Source: Marinomonas polaris DSM 16579
Lineage (GTDB): Bacteria; Pseudomonadota; Gammaproteobacteria; Pseudomonadales; Marinomonadaceae
Assembly: GCF_900129155.1 (NCBI RefSeq)
Contig: NZ_FQVF01000004.1
Coordinates: forward strand, 124,001-188,000
Direction: 5' to 3'
Length of the DNA stretch: 64,000 nucleotides
The notes below the pieces were generated by a model that was given only the letters and a program-made list of their open reading frames with translations, did not search any database and had not been told where the DNA came from. Shown here piece after piece: positions 1-8,731 of the stretch. Within the stretch, counting starts at the first letter, position 1. Every line of letters begins with the position of its first letter. The position numbers were made by a program, and so were the translations under genes.

Positions 1-411
1 TACGCAACAATTAACGCCACCAGCGTGGCAGATGTGGCTGAAGCGATTAAAGAAATCACCCGCGGCGGTGCCCATGTATCGATCGATGCTTTAGGTCACC
101 CAACGACTTGCATCAACTCTATTAAAAGTTTGAAAAAACTAGGCAAGCACGTTCAGGTCGGCTTGTTATTAGCCGATCAAGCCACACCGCCGATTCCGAT
201 GAATCTGGTTATCGCTCATGAGCTAGAAATCATCGGCAGCCATGGTATGCAGGCATTTCGTTACGACGCCATGCTGGCAATGATTAAGTCTGGCAAACTC
301 AGCCCAGAGAAACTGCTTGGTCGAACCATCAGTTTGGAAGAATCTATTGTCGCGCTAACCAATATGGATAAGATCAACCCACCGGGCGTCACTGTCGTCA
401 CAAGCTTTTAA
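1..411 (+). CDS. Zinc-type alcohol dehydrogenase, C-terminal part (5' end outside window)
   Basis: The frame is open from base 1, so the gene starts upstream of the window; only about 136 C-terminal residues are present. They match the NAD(P)-binding half and closing segment of medium-chain dehydrogenases: a stretch around 'SIDALG', then 'LGKHVQVG' (end of the Rossmann fold), then the typical C-terminal 'SGKLSPEKLLGRTISLEE' tail. The catalytic zinc ligands lie in the missing N-terminal half and cannot be checked. Likely an NAD(P)-dependent alcohol or polyol oxidation enzyme; the substrate cannot be told. A strong hairpin terminator follows. Confidence 0.8.
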   Translation, partial: YATINATSVADVAEAIKEITRGGAHVSIDALGHPTTCINSIKSLKKLGKHVQVGLLLADQATPPIPMNLVIAHELEIIGSHGMQAFRYDAMLAMIKSGKLSPEKLLGRTISLEESIVALTNMDKINPPGVTVVTSF

Positions 412-429
412 CCTTTTTTTATCTATAAA

Positions 430-467
430 AAAGAGTGCTTAACTCAAAAAGTAAGCGCTCTTTTTAT
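430..467 (+). terminator. Intrinsic terminator of the alcohol dehydrogenase gene
   Basis: A 12-bp stem (AAAGAGTGCTTA at 430-441 pairing with TAAGCGCTCTTT at 452-463, one G-T wobble) is followed by a T-rich run. It lies 19 bases after the stop codon. Confidence 0.85.
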
Positions 468-565
468 TGAATAAAACCAATCAGATATCTCTTTTTAAAA
501 GAGTCTTAAATAACCATCATCGTTCTAATATAACAATAAAATTGATCTTTTTATGTTCGATGAGG

Positions 566-594
566 TTGACAGAGATTTATTTTTAAATAAAAAT
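566..594 (+). promoter_or_regulatory. Candidate sigma-70 promoter of the LacI-family gene
   Basis: TTGACA at 566-571 is a perfect -35 box. An AT-rich -10-like hexamer (AAAAAT, 589-594) follows after 17 bases. The -10 overlaps the palindrome at 593-608, which suggests autorepression. Confidence 0.55.
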
Positions 595-608
595 GACACC
601 GATGTCAT
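593..608 (+). promoter_or_regulatory. LacI-type operator in front of the regulator gene
   Basis: ATGACA-CCGA-TGTCAT is a 16-bp palindrome with the central CG typical of LacI-family operators. The same core (ATGACA-YCGR-TGTCAT) recurs in front of the binding-protein gene at 1730-1755. It sits 18 bases before the regulator's ATG. Confidence 0.8.
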
Positions 609-626
609 AACAAGAAAAGAATAAAA

Positions 627-1676
627 ATGACGACCATTTACGATGTTGCAGAAGCCGCTGGAGTCTCTCCAAAAACAGTTTCTCGCGTATTAAATAATGA
701 TGTTCCTGTCGGAGAAAAGACCCGTAAGAAGGTAGAAGCTGCCATTGCTGCTCTTGGCTATGTTCCAAGTACTGCGGCGAGATCTATGCGATCAAATAAA
801 TCGGGGCTTATCGGCTTGGTCACAGGTGCTATTTCTCATTTTTCTGACACATCTAATGCACCCACTGGTTTGCCTGATTTATTTATTGTTCAGGGTATTC
901 AAAAGGTAATGCAAGCCTCTGGTAAAACGTTATTAATCGCTGATACAGGAGATTCTGCTGCATCGGTGTCTCATTTAATTCGGACATTTCAAGAACATCG
1001 TGTTGAAGGGCTTATTTATGTGGCGAATTATCATAAACAAATAGATTTACCTATCGCCAGTAAAAGCATCTACACTGTACTAGCAAACTGCTTTGATACA
1101 AACCACACAACATCCGTGGTTCCAAATGACCAAATGGGTCAAAAATCTTTAGTAGATAAAATCATAAAAGAAGGTCACGCCAGAATTGCATACTTGACCT
1201 TAGACCCATCCATGGTCGCAACGCATCAACGACTTGAAGGATACCAACAGGCCTTACATGAAAACGACATTGCGTACGATCCTGAGTTAGTTTTATGTGC
1301 AGACACACTAGATCTACTAGACAACGAAAGATTGATCATCGACGCGATTGATCACTTGCTTTCATTGGCCTGTCCGCCTACTGCTATTTGTTGTGGTAAC
1401 GACAAAATGGCACTCAAGCTTTATGGCATTTTAAGAGTCAAAGGTATCCGTATACCCGAGCAAATATCCATTGCAGGTTATGATAACTATCTTGCGATTA
1501 CTGAAGGTTTGTACCCAGCATTAACCACGGTACATTTGCCTTACCAAGAAATTGGGCAAGAAGCGGCACGACAACTTTTAAAGTTGATTGATGGTAAAGA
1601 CCAAAAAGCACCAAACTCAGCAATAACCATCGTTGATAGTCCTGTTATTTGGCGACAATCAATACTTAAGATTTAA
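627..1676 (+). CDS. LacI/GalR-family transcriptional regulator of the adjacent sugar ABC operon
   Basis: This is a full-length 349-residue LacI-family repressor. Residues 1-57 form the helix-turn-helix and hinge ('TIYDVAEAAGVSPKTVSRVLN', then 'ALGYVPSTAARSM'). The rest is the periplasmic-binding-protein-like effector domain, including a late 'ISIAGYDNY' segment typical of the family. It is encoded just upstream of, and in the same direction as, the binding protein, permease, GH68/GH32-type and ATPase genes. Matching palindromes precede both this gene and the binding-protein gene, so it very likely represses both until a sugar effector binds. The effector is unknown; a fructose-containing oligosaccharide is suggested by the enzyme in the operon. 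Confidence 0.93.
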   Translation: MTTIYDVAEAAGVSPKTVSRVLNNDVPVGEKTRKKVEAAIAALGYVPSTAARSMRSNKSGLIGLVTGAISHFSDTSNAPTGLPDLFIVQGIQKVMQASGKTLLIADTGDSAASVSHLIRTFQEHRVEGLIYVANYHKQIDLPIASKSIYTVLANCFDTNHTTSVVPNDQMGQKSLVDKIIKEGHARIAYLTLDPSMVATHQRLEGYQQALHENDIAYDPELVLCADTLDLLDNERLIIDAIDHLLSLACPPTAICCGNDKMALKLYGILRVKGIRIPEQISIAGYDNYLAITEGLYPALTTVHLPYQEIGQEAARQLLKLIDGKDQKAPNSAITIVDSPVIWRQSILKI

Positions 1677-1729
1677 TCACCAATAAATTTATCGAGTAAC
1701 GCATCAGAGCTACGATGTGTTTCTTTTAA

Positions 1730-1755
1730 TTAAAATGACATCGGTGTCATTTTAA
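1730..1755 (+). promoter_or_regulatory. LacI-type operator in front of the ABC transporter operon
   Basis: A 26-bp palindrome with 11-base arms around the centre TCGG (core ATGACA-TCGG-TGTCAT) lies 28 bases before the binding-protein start codon. Its core matches the site at 593-608, placing the transporter operon and the regulator gene under the same repressor. Confidence 0.85.
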
Positions 1756-1783
1756 AAATAGCTCATATAAATGGGAGAAAAAC

Positions 1784-3061
1784 ATGAAAATAACAAAAAA
1801 ATTGGCATTAACCATGTTGTCTGCAAGTGTTTTAGGGAGCGCTTTTGTCTCGACTTCCGCCTTTGCAAAAACAGATCTTTCGCTTTGGTATCACGGCGCA
1901 GGTAATAAAGTTGAAGCGAAAGTTATTAATCAAATTGTTAATGACTTTAATAACAGTCAAGACGATTGGAATGTGGTTTTAGAGTCATTTCCCCAAGGTT
2001 CATACAACGACTCTGTTGTTGCTGCCGCATTAGCTAACAACTTACCAGATATTTTGGATGTAGATGGTCCAGTGATGCCTAATTGGGCATGGGCAGGATA
2101 TTTACGACCTTTATTAATCGACGAAGCAAAAATTGCTGATTTTTTACCAGGAGTTAAAGGCTATTGGGACGGGAAGCTGTATTCAATCGGTTTATGGGAC
2201 TCTGCCGTCGCTATGATGACACGCCGCTCAACCTTAAATGAAGTCGGAGCTCGTATACCAACAATTGACTCACCATGGACTGAAGAAGAATTCAACGACG
2301 TTCTTAAAAAGCTGAAAGCGACAGGAAAATATGATTATCCGCTTGATTTAGGTATGGCTGAAAGTGGCGAATGGTTTCCTTATGCTTTTAGCCCATTTTT
2401 ACAAAGTTTCGGTGGTGACCTGATTGATCGTTCCACCTATAAAACAGCTGAAGGTACATTAAATGGCCCCGAAGCCATAGCCTTTGGTGAGTGGTGGCAA
2501 AGCTTATTCGTCAATGGCTATGCGCCAGGCAACTCTCAAGACCCAGCAGACCATGAAACAGGATTATTAGAGGGAAAATATGCGATGCAATGGTACGGAA
2601 ACTGGGCGGCTTTAAAAAACTTAAATAAGTTTGGTGATGATGCGCTGTTTTTGCCTGCACCTGATTTTGGACATGGGCCTAAAATAGGTGCTGCAAGTTG
2701 GCAATTCGGAGTCTCTTCGGCTTCTAAACACCCACAAGGCGCATCGGACTTTATTGAATTTGCTCTTCAAGATAAATACTTAGCTGCATTTTCAGACAGC
2801 ATTGGCGTAATACCACCAACACAATCCGCGGCAGCATTAACAAAAAATTATCGACAAGGCGGAGCTTTGGCCGTTTTTTATGCCCTATCCAAAGCACAGG
2901 CCTTAGTTCGTCCCGTCACTCCTGGTTATATTGTTGAAGCAAAAGTCTTTGAAAAAGCCTTAGCAGATATCGCTGATGGTGCAGATGTTGCGGACACGTT
3001 AGATAGCGCAGCTGATGAAATTAATGCCGATATTGAGAAAAACCGCGGCTACAGCCGTTAA
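1784..3061 (+). CDS. ABC sugar transporter, periplasmic binding protein (family 1)
   Basis: A 425-residue extracellular solute-binding protein. A Sec signal peptide occupies residues 1-28, with likely cleavage after 'AFA'. The mature part starts 'LSLWYHGAG' and has the features of carbohydrate-binding family 1 proteins ('LPDILDVDGP', 'YAMQWYGNWA', and the C-terminal 'NADIEKNRGYSR'). It captures a sugar in the periplasm and delivers it to the two permeases encoded downstream. The start has a GGGAG ribosome site at about -10. A hairpin separates it from the first permease gene, a common way of making more binding protein than permease. Sugar specificity cannot be read from the sequence. Confidence 0.93.
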   Translation: MKITKKLALTMLSASVLGSAFVSTSAFAKTDLSLWYHGAGNKVEAKVINQIVNDFNNSQDDWNVVLESFPQGSYNDSVVAAALANNLPDILDVDGPVMPNWAWAGYLRPLLIDEAKIADFLPGVKGYWDGKLYSIGLWDSAVAMMTRRSTLNEVGARIPTIDSPWTEEEFNDVLKKLKATGKYDYPLDLGMAESGEWFPYAFSPFLQSFGGDLIDRSTYKTAEGTLNGPEAIAFGEWWQSLFVNGYAPGNSQDPADHETGLLEGKYAMQWYGNWAALKNLNKFGDDALFLPAPDFGHGPKIGAASWQFGVSSASKHPQGASDFIEFALQDKYLAAFSDSIGVIPPTQSAAALTKNYRQGGALAVFYALSKAQALVRPVTPGYIVEAKVFEKALADIADGADVADTLDSAADEINADIEKNRGYSR

Positions 3062-3080
3062 TACGTTTTGATAGGTCCTT

Positions 3081-3107
3081 GGCAGGTATAGGACTTCTCT
3101 ACCTGCC
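3081..3107 (+). other. Intercistronic hairpin between binding protein and permease genes
   Basis: A perfect 8-bp stem GGCAGGTA (3081-3088) / TACCTGCC (3100-3107) with an 11-base loop and no long T-run sits in the 91-base gap. It may stabilise the binding-protein message or reduce read-through into the permease genes; that role is inference. Confidence 0.6.
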
Positions 3108-3152
3108 TACTTTTAGCAAAATATTTTAGAGCTAGCGATACTGGTATTTTTT

Positions 3153-4232
3153 ATGAAAAAAAACTCGATATTAACGCGGCATAACACCACAGGATGGCTG
3201 TTTGCGTCTCCCGGTTTCGGCTTGATGCTTCTATTTATTGTCATTCCATTTATTTTAGCTATTGCATTCTCTTTAACGAATCAGCGCTTGATGTCCCCTA
3301 ACGCAGCAGAGTTCGTGGGGTTAGAAAACTACACCAATATGCTAGATGTAGGCATTTTGGTAGTTGATCCTGAAATCGATGCTAGTGGCAACATTTTAGT
3401 GGATAAGAACGGGGACAATAAATACCCAAGACTCAGAAAATTCACCCGAAATAACCCTGATTATCCCAATGTACAAGGGATGAAAGAGTGGTTCTCATTC
3501 TCTTGGGGAGAGCAAAAAGTCGCAATTATGGCCAGTGATCTTGTGTTTATGAAAGCTCTGGTTAATACCCTTACCTTCGTGGCGTTTGTTGCCCCTATTC
3601 AAGGTGCTTTGGCACTCATATTGGCATTACTAATTAACCAACCATTACGCGGCATACAGATTTTCAGGTCGATATATTTTATGCCTGTCGTTGTATCGAT
3701 CGTGGTCGTCTCTTTGTTATGGCGTTTTATCTATGACGGCCAAAACGGACTATTAAATAGTGTGCTGAATACTCTCACATTTGGTCATTTCAAAGCAGTG
3801 GACTGGCTGGGTAATCAAGATACGGCGCTCGGTTCAATCATGGCTATGTCTATTTGGCAGGCGGTAGGTTTTCACATGATTATCTGGCTATCAGGCTTAC
3901 AAACTATCTCTCCAACACTCTATGAAGCAGCGAAAATTGAGGGTGCAAGTCCTTGGCAGACATTCCGCTACGTCACATGGCCAGGCTTACGTAATACGGC
4001 CGTATTAGTCGTAATCGTCATTACCATGCAAGCCTTCTCGCTATTTGCGCAGATCGATGTGATGACAAGTGGCGGTCCTCTGGATAGCACTCAGACTATT
4101 GTTTATCAGGCAGTAGAACGCGGTTACGGAAAGCAGGATATTTCTGGAGGCTCAGCGATGTCTGTCGTGTTATTCCTACTCGTTTTGAGTATTTCCCTAC
4201 TGCAGCGCTACTTAACACGGGAGAAAAACTGA
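3153..4232 (+). CDS. ABC sugar transporter, permease (MalF/UgpA type)
   Basis: A 359-residue inner-membrane permease with about six transmembrane helices; the first is near residues 17-40. The cytoplasmic EAA loop that docks on the ATPase is seen at about 258-280 ('YEAAKIEGASPWQTF'). An extra periplasmic segment of about 60 residues (roughly 66-128) lies between helices 1 and 2; it contains an acidic D/N/G-rich stretch ('DASGN...DKNGDN') that could bind a cation. The next permease gene begins one base inside this gene's stop codon (TGATG), so the two are translationally coupled. Confidence 0.92.
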   Translation: MKKNSILTRHNTTGWLFASPGFGLMLLFIVIPFILAIAFSLTNQRLMSPNAAEFVGLENYTNMLDVGILVVDPEIDASGNILVDKNGDNKYPRLRKFTRNNPDYPNVQGMKEWFSFSWGEQKVAIMASDLVFMKALVNTLTFVAFVAPIQGALALILALLINQPLRGIQIFRSIYFMPVVVSIVVVSLLWRFIYDGQNGLLNSVLNTLTFGHFKAVDWLGNQDTALGSIMAMSIWQAVGFHMIIWLSGLQTISPTLYEAAKIEGASPWQTFRYVTWPGLRNTAVLVVIVITMQAFSLFAQIDVMTSGGPLDSTQTIVYQAVERGYGKQDISGGSAMSVVLFLLVLSISLLQRYLTREKN

Positions 4233-5110
4233 TGTTTCAACTAGATACGGACAACCCAACATTGCGCTTAATCGTGCGTTATATGGTATTGACTCTCATC
4301 GCTCTCATTTTTGTCACGCCGATTCTTTTTATGATGATGTCGTCACTAAAACCTGATCAACAGTTGTTAGCAGATACATCCTCTATTAAAGCGTTTCTAC
4401 CCATTGGGGACATTAGTTTTGACAACTATAAGGCAGCCTTTGAACGCGCTCCCATTGGCATGTTTATGCTGAACTCACTCCTTGTAACAGGCGTGACGGT
4501 TGTACTTGGTCTGCTAGTTTGTTCGATGGCAGGTTTTTCGTTTGTATTCCTCAACTGGCGAGGAAAAAGCATCGCTTTTTCCATTATTTTAGCCACTCTA
4601 ATTGTGCCTTTTGAAACCATAGCGATTCCAATGTTGTTGATGGTTTCAAAATTGCCTTGGCTTGGATTAGATGGCTTTAGCTGGGGCTGGTTAAACAGTT
4701 ATCGAGTGCAAATTATCCCCTTTATCGCCGACGGTCTAACCATTTTCTTGTTCGCTCAATACTTTAAAGATTTGCCTAAGGAGCTTATTGAAGCGTCCCG
4801 AATAGAAGGCTGCAGTTGGTGGCAGGTTTACTGGAGAGTGGTTATGCCTTTGTCTGGTCCGATCATTGCCACAGCTGCAATTTTGAAGTTCCTAGCCATG
4901 TATAACCAATATTTATGGCCAATCATGGTGACGCAGCAAGAGCAATATCGCCCGGTATTAGTTGGCTTACAGTACTTTTTTCAATTGAACACGGCATGGG
5001 GAGAAGTTATGGCATATCTCACCATAATCACTGTGCCTGTCTTAGCTTTTTATCTCGCTTTACAACGCGCATTTATCGCCTCTATCGCATCGACAGGTGT
5101 CAAAGGATAG
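4232..5110 (+). CDS. ABC sugar transporter, permease (MalG/UgpE type)
   Basis: A 292-residue inner-membrane permease, the MalG-like partner of the preceding MalF-like permease. It has about six transmembrane helices and an EAA loop near residues 189-210 ('IEASRIEGCSWWQVYW'). Its ATG shares a base with the upstream stop codon. The gene is followed after 23 bases by the GH68/GH32-type enzyme gene. Confidence 0.92.
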   Translation: MFQLDTDNPTLRLIVRYMVLTLIALIFVTPILFMMMSSLKPDQQLLADTSSIKAFLPIGDISFDNYKAAFERAPIGMFMLNSLLVTGVTVVLGLLVCSMAGFSFVFLNWRGKSIAFSIILATLIVPFETIAIPMLLMVSKLPWLGLDGFSWGWLNSYRVQIIPFIADGLTIFLFAQYFKDLPKELIEASRIEGCSWWQVYWRVVMPLSGPIIATAAILKFLAMYNQYLWPIMVTQQEQYRPVLVGLQYFFQLNTAWGEVMAYLTIITVPVLAFYLALQRAFIASIASTGVKG

Positions 5111-5133
5111 GCTTTTTTTTTGGAGTAATAAAA

Positions 5134-6126
5134 ATGACAATAGCATTAGAAAAAAAATGGATATGGGACAGCTGGTATCACAAAGAAGGTGATGTTTGGC
5201 ATGGCTATTTCCTGCAAGCAGATAAGTCACTTATCGATCCTGAGTTGCGCCATTTAAATGTCACTCAGGCTCATGCAATATCAAAAGATTTGATCGATTG
5301 GGAACATTTAGGCACCTGTTTTGAGCCTTCAACATCAACAGCCTGGGACGACTCCACAACTTGGACCGGCAGCGTGGTAAAAGACGATGATGGCTTATAT
5401 CACCTCTTTTATACTGGCACCTGTTTAGCCGAGAAAAGTTTATATCAACGTGTCGGTCACGCAATAAGCGATGATCTGCATAATTGGAAACGTGTGGGAG
5501 ACGGCTTGTGCTTAGACATAATCGGCGAAAATGCCCAATACTATGAAGACCAGCATCAAGTAGGTCATTGGCATGATCGAGCGATGCGAGACCCATGGGT
5601 GATGAAAAACCCAAATGGCAAAGGCTGGTTAATGTATTTTACCGCTCGTGCACCAGGCATTGAAGAACCCAATGCTGGCGGCGCAATTGGCTTTGCTACC
5701 TCTGACGACTTATATCACTGGGAGCTACAAAAACCTGTTTTTGTTGGCGGCTTTGGCCAATTAGAAGTACCACAAGTGTTTGAACTTAAAGGTCGTTGGT
5801 ACTGCTTATTCTGCACATCGTCTTCTCATTGGGCCGATGCTTTTATAAAAGCTCGTGCTGGTAAACCAGTCACTGGTAATCACTATTTGGTTGCGGACAA
5901 CCCTGAAGGGCCATGGAGCCTCCCAGAAAGTGAATTCCTAGACGGCGATGATCCATGCTACCGATATGCTGCACGCATCCTACAAACCGATACTGGCCCC
6001 GTTATCATAGGTTTTCATGATCAAGGCCCAAATGGCTTTGTTGGTGAAATTTTAGATCCTGTCGCAGTACATGTGAATGATGAAGGATTGTTAAGTACAG
6101 ACGATAACAATAAAAAAGGACAGTAG
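5134..6126 (+). CDS. GH68/GH32-type five-bladed beta-propeller glycosidase (fructoside-active, likely cytoplasmic)
   Basis: 330 residues; the ATG at 5134 is preceded by GGAG nine bases upstream, so longer forms reaching into the permease gene are not used. All three catalytic landmarks of clan GH-J are visible: an N-terminal 'WDSW' (nucleophile D12, as in levansucrases), 'RDPW' (transition-state D153) and 'EVPQ' (acid/base E211). There is no signal peptide and no GH32 C-terminal beta-sandwich, so this is a minimal propeller that should act in the cytoplasm on sugar imported by the neighbouring ABC system. Sucrose, a fructo-oligosaccharide or another beta-fructoside is the likely substrate (inference). 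Hydrolase versus transferase activity cannot be decided. Confidence 0.78.
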   Translation: MTIALEKKWIWDSWYHKEGDVWHGYFLQADKSLIDPELRHLNVTQAHAISKDLIDWEHLGTCFEPSTSTAWDDSTTWTGSVVKDDDGLYHLFYTGTCLAEKSLYQRVGHAISDDLHNWKRVGDGLCLDIIGENAQYYEDQHQVGHWHDRAMRDPWVMKNPNGKGWLMYFTARAPGIEEPNAGGAIGFATSDDLYHWELQKPVFVGGFGQLEVPQVFELKGRWYCLFCTSSSHWADAFIKARAGKPVTGNHYLVADNPEGPWSLPESEFLDGDDPCYRYAARILQTDTGPVIIGFHDQGPNGFVGEILDPVAVHVNDEGLLSTDDNNKKGQ

Positions 6127-6128
6127 TC

Positions 6129-7190
6129 ATGGCGGATTTACAGCTAAAATCCATTGAAAAAAACTACGGCTCTACTCGTATTATTAAGGGCGTCGATATC
6201 GATATCAAAGACGGCGAGTTCGTTGTTTTTGTTGGCCCTTCTGGTTGTGGTAAATCCACTCTTTTACGCATGATAGCAGGGCTTGAAGATATTTCTGGTG
6301 GAGAGTTAACCATAGATGGAAAAGTCGTCAATGACTTACAACCAAAGGACCGAGGGATCGCCATGGTTTTCCAATCTTATGCCATTTTTCCTCACATGAC
6401 GGTACGAGAGAACGTTGGCTTTGGATTAACCGTATCTGGCGTTCCCAAAGATGAAAAAGTGCAGCGGGTAAACGAAGCTGCACAGATTCTGCAAATGGAA
6501 CATTTGCTGGATCGTCGCCCTAGCCAGCTGTCTGGTGGTCAAAGACAACGTGTTGCGATAGGTCGCGCCATTGTTCGTAATCCTAAAGTGTTTTTATTTG
6601 ATGAACCGCTCTCGAATTTAGACGCCGCCTTGCGGATGGATATGAGAATGGAGATTTCAAAGCTGCATAAAAAACTCGATGCCACCATGATTTATGTGAC
6701 TCACGATCAGGTTGAAGCGATGACATTAGCAGACAAAATCGTCGTACTCAAAGATGGAGAAGTTCAACAAATTGGATCACCAATGGAGCTTTTCCATAAG
6801 CCTGCAAATCGCTTTGTCGCGGGGTTCCTTGGCTCTCCATCAATGAACTTTGTGAAAGTAAAAGTGGTGGCTCATGATAACGACAGCATCACCGTCAGTT
6901 CAGACGTTATAGATGAGGTGGTCTTACCTAGACACGATCGTGATGTTGCCGTTGGTGACACTATTGAGCTAGGGATTCGTCCTCAGTATTTAGAGCCTCA
7001 TCACGGTGAACTCAAAGGTTCAATGCATGGCCGTGTGTCATTATCAGAACGTCTTGGTACCGAAACCGTGCTAGACATTACATTAGCAGATGGCAATAAG
7101 GTAATTGCGTCTATTAGTGAAGATAAAGTCTTTGAGGTCGACGAAGAAATAAGCCTGTGTTTTGATATCGAAAAGGTTCATATCTTCTAA
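6129..7190 (+). CDS. ABC sugar transporter, ATP-binding protein (MalK/UgpC type)
   Basis: A 353-residue ATPase with every nucleotide-binding motif: Walker A GPSGCGKST (36-44), Q-loop Q82, signature LSGGQ (134-138), Walker B VFLFDE (154-159) and H-loop H192. The C-terminal 120 residues form the TOBE/regulatory domain of MalK-type subunits. It powers the two permeases upstream. It starts two bases after the glycosidase stop codon and ends the operon at a strong terminator. Confidence 0.96.
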   Translation: MADLQLKSIEKNYGSTRIIKGVDIDIKDGEFVVFVGPSGCGKSTLLRMIAGLEDISGGELTIDGKVVNDLQPKDRGIAMVFQSYAIFPHMTVRENVGFGLTVSGVPKDEKVQRVNEAAQILQMEHLLDRRPSQLSGGQRQRVAIGRAIVRNPKVFLFDEPLSNLDAALRMDMRMEISKLHKKLDATMIYVTHDQVEAMTLADKIVVLKDGEVQQIGSPMELFHKPANRFVAGFLGSPSMNFVKVKVVAHDNDSITVSSDVIDEVVLPRHDRDVAVGDTIELGIRPQYLEPHHGELKGSMHGRVSLSERLGTETVLDITLADGNKVIASISEDKVFEVDEEISLCFDIEKVHIF

Positions 7191-7220
7191 AAAAGACGAG
7201 CAAATTTTATTGTAAAAATC

Positions 7221-7254
7221 ATGAAAAGAGCCTCATTAAAGAGGCTCTTTTCAT
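7221..7254. terminator. Bidirectional terminator between convergent genes
   Basis: A perfect 14-bp stem (7221-7234 with 7241-7254) and a 6-base loop, carrying A-runs on one arm and T-runs on the other. It can end the ABC operon on the + strand and the EAL gene on the - strand. Confidence 0.9.
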
Positions 7255-7259
7255 ACAAA

Positions 7260-8546
7260 CTAAGCTCGACTAGAGCAAAAAGTTAACACGTCATCAATTG
7301 GCAGCGGATGGCAAAAAAAGTATCCTTGAATTGTTTGAGCGCCTAACTCTTGTAGCACTTCCAGCTCTGCCAAGGTCTCTACACCTTCACCGAGAACGTT
7401 GCTTTTGGTTTCTTTTGCAAAGCCGATTAAAGCGGCAACCAAGGCTCTTTTTCTATGATCTGAATTGATATTAGAAATTAAACTTCTATCTAATTTAATG
7501 ATATCTGCTTGCAGCTCCAGTATATGCTGAAAACTTGCAAAACCCGCTCCAGCGTCATCAACGGCAAGTCGCATGCCTCGTTCCCGAAAAGGCTGAATAG
7601 CATCGCGAAATGCCTTGTAGTTTGGAATACATTCTCGCTCAGTCACCTCCAAAACAATTCTATTCAAAGGTGCTTTATCTAACATGGCTTGCAGATAAGG
7701 CGAGGTAAGATGCTTAGGAGAGATATTGAGGGTTATGTAATACTGCTCTGGAATATCAGGCAACAAATTAAGCGCCTCCTCAATGGCAAATAACTCAAGT
7801 GCTTCACCAATACCAGACACATTAGCTTTATTAAACCAATAATCAGGAGAATGATATGGTTCGGTTTGAAAGCGCGATAAACACTCAAAGCCTTGAACGT
7901 TCTTACTTTTCAAATCATAAATGGGTTGGAGGACAACATTCAGCCGTTTTTTATGGATGATATCGAAAATATCTTCACGGGCTACTTGCTGTATTTTTGA
8001 AACAATAAGTTCTTTTTCTATGTTACGCGCTGCAAATTTTGCGAATAGGGTTAGAAGCGATAGGTCTTTATTCGATAATGATTGATCCGCACGCTCACTG
8101 AAACAGCATAAAGTGCCGTAAATGGAGTCGTCTGATAGATAGATTGGTACGCCAATGTAACTACCAATATTCAACACTTTGGTGACTGCTAAGTCTTTTG
8201 TTAGTTTGTTTTTTGAGGTATCTGGAATGATATTTGGTAGTTTTTTATCCGCGATCAGCCGGCAATAGGTTTCTTCATTTTTATCTTTATGACCTTGATG
8301 AAGAACAGTGGTACAACCAACACTATTATCGACATGTAGCATTTCGCGATAACCATGATGAAAACGAGATAAAAAAGCCGTGTCCATTCCCAAGTGCTGA
8401 CGGATGGTTTGAATCAAATGATCTAAGTCCTGATGCAGCGATGCTGTCAGAAGATCTTCTTCAATTTCCTCTTCGCTCTGCATATTTAAAATAGCAGACA
8501 ATAAGTCAACATCATCGTTTATTTTCAGCATCATTATCTCGTACAC
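7260..8546 (-). CDS. GAF-EAL protein, probable c-di-GMP phosphodiesterase
   Basis: 428 residues from a GTG at 8546 with AGAGG upstream; ATGs at 8534 and 8531 are alternative starts. Residues about 30-175 form a GAF sensor domain, and about 190-425 an EAL domain that hydrolyses cyclic di-GMP. The signature reads ECL (221-223) instead of EAL, but the metal-binding Glu is kept. Other active-site motifs look intact: 'LEVTE', 'DDAGAGFASF', 'IIKLDRSLI', 'GEGVET' and 'QGYFF'. No transmembrane segment is seen, so it is cytoplasmic and probably senses a small ligand through GAF. It is a single-gene unit. Confidence 0.88.
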   Translation of the reverse strand: MYEIMMLKINDDVDLLSAILNMQSEEEIEEDLLTASLHQDLDHLIQTIRQHLGMDTAFLSRFHHGYREMLHVDNSVGCTTVLHQGHKDKNEETYCRLIADKKLPNIIPDTSKNKLTKDLAVTKVLNIGSYIGVPIYLSDDSIYGTLCCFSERADQSLSNKDLSLLTLFAKFAARNIEKELIVSKIQQVAREDIFDIIHKKRLNVVLQPIYDLKSKNVQGFECLSRFQTEPYHSPDYWFNKANVSGIGEALELFAIEEALNLLPDIPEQYYITLNISPKHLTSPYLQAMLDKAPLNRIVLEVTERECIPNYKAFRDAIQPFRERGMRLAVDDAGAGFASFQHILELQADIIKLDRSLISNINSDHRKRALVAALIGFAKETKSNVLGEGVETLAELEVLQELGAQTIQGYFFCHPLPIDDVLTFCSSRA

Positions 8547-8731
8547 TCTCTACCTCTGAGAATTTATCTATATGCATTGGATATGATGAAAGTCATCCCA
8601 AAAACTAAGCAAAGGATAACAAAGACACTGACGTTCTTACTGTGTTGTTTAGACGTTATTAGGTAACCAATTGAGTCTATCGTTGTTTCTTAATGTCATT
8701 ATGTAAATAAATGAATCATTAGGTAAATAGG

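Noticed and set aside
4915..5133. N-terminal extension of the GH68/GH32-type enzyme
   Set aside because: It lies inside the permease gene in another frame; the ATG at 5134 has a good ribosome site and the family's N-terminal motif follows directly.
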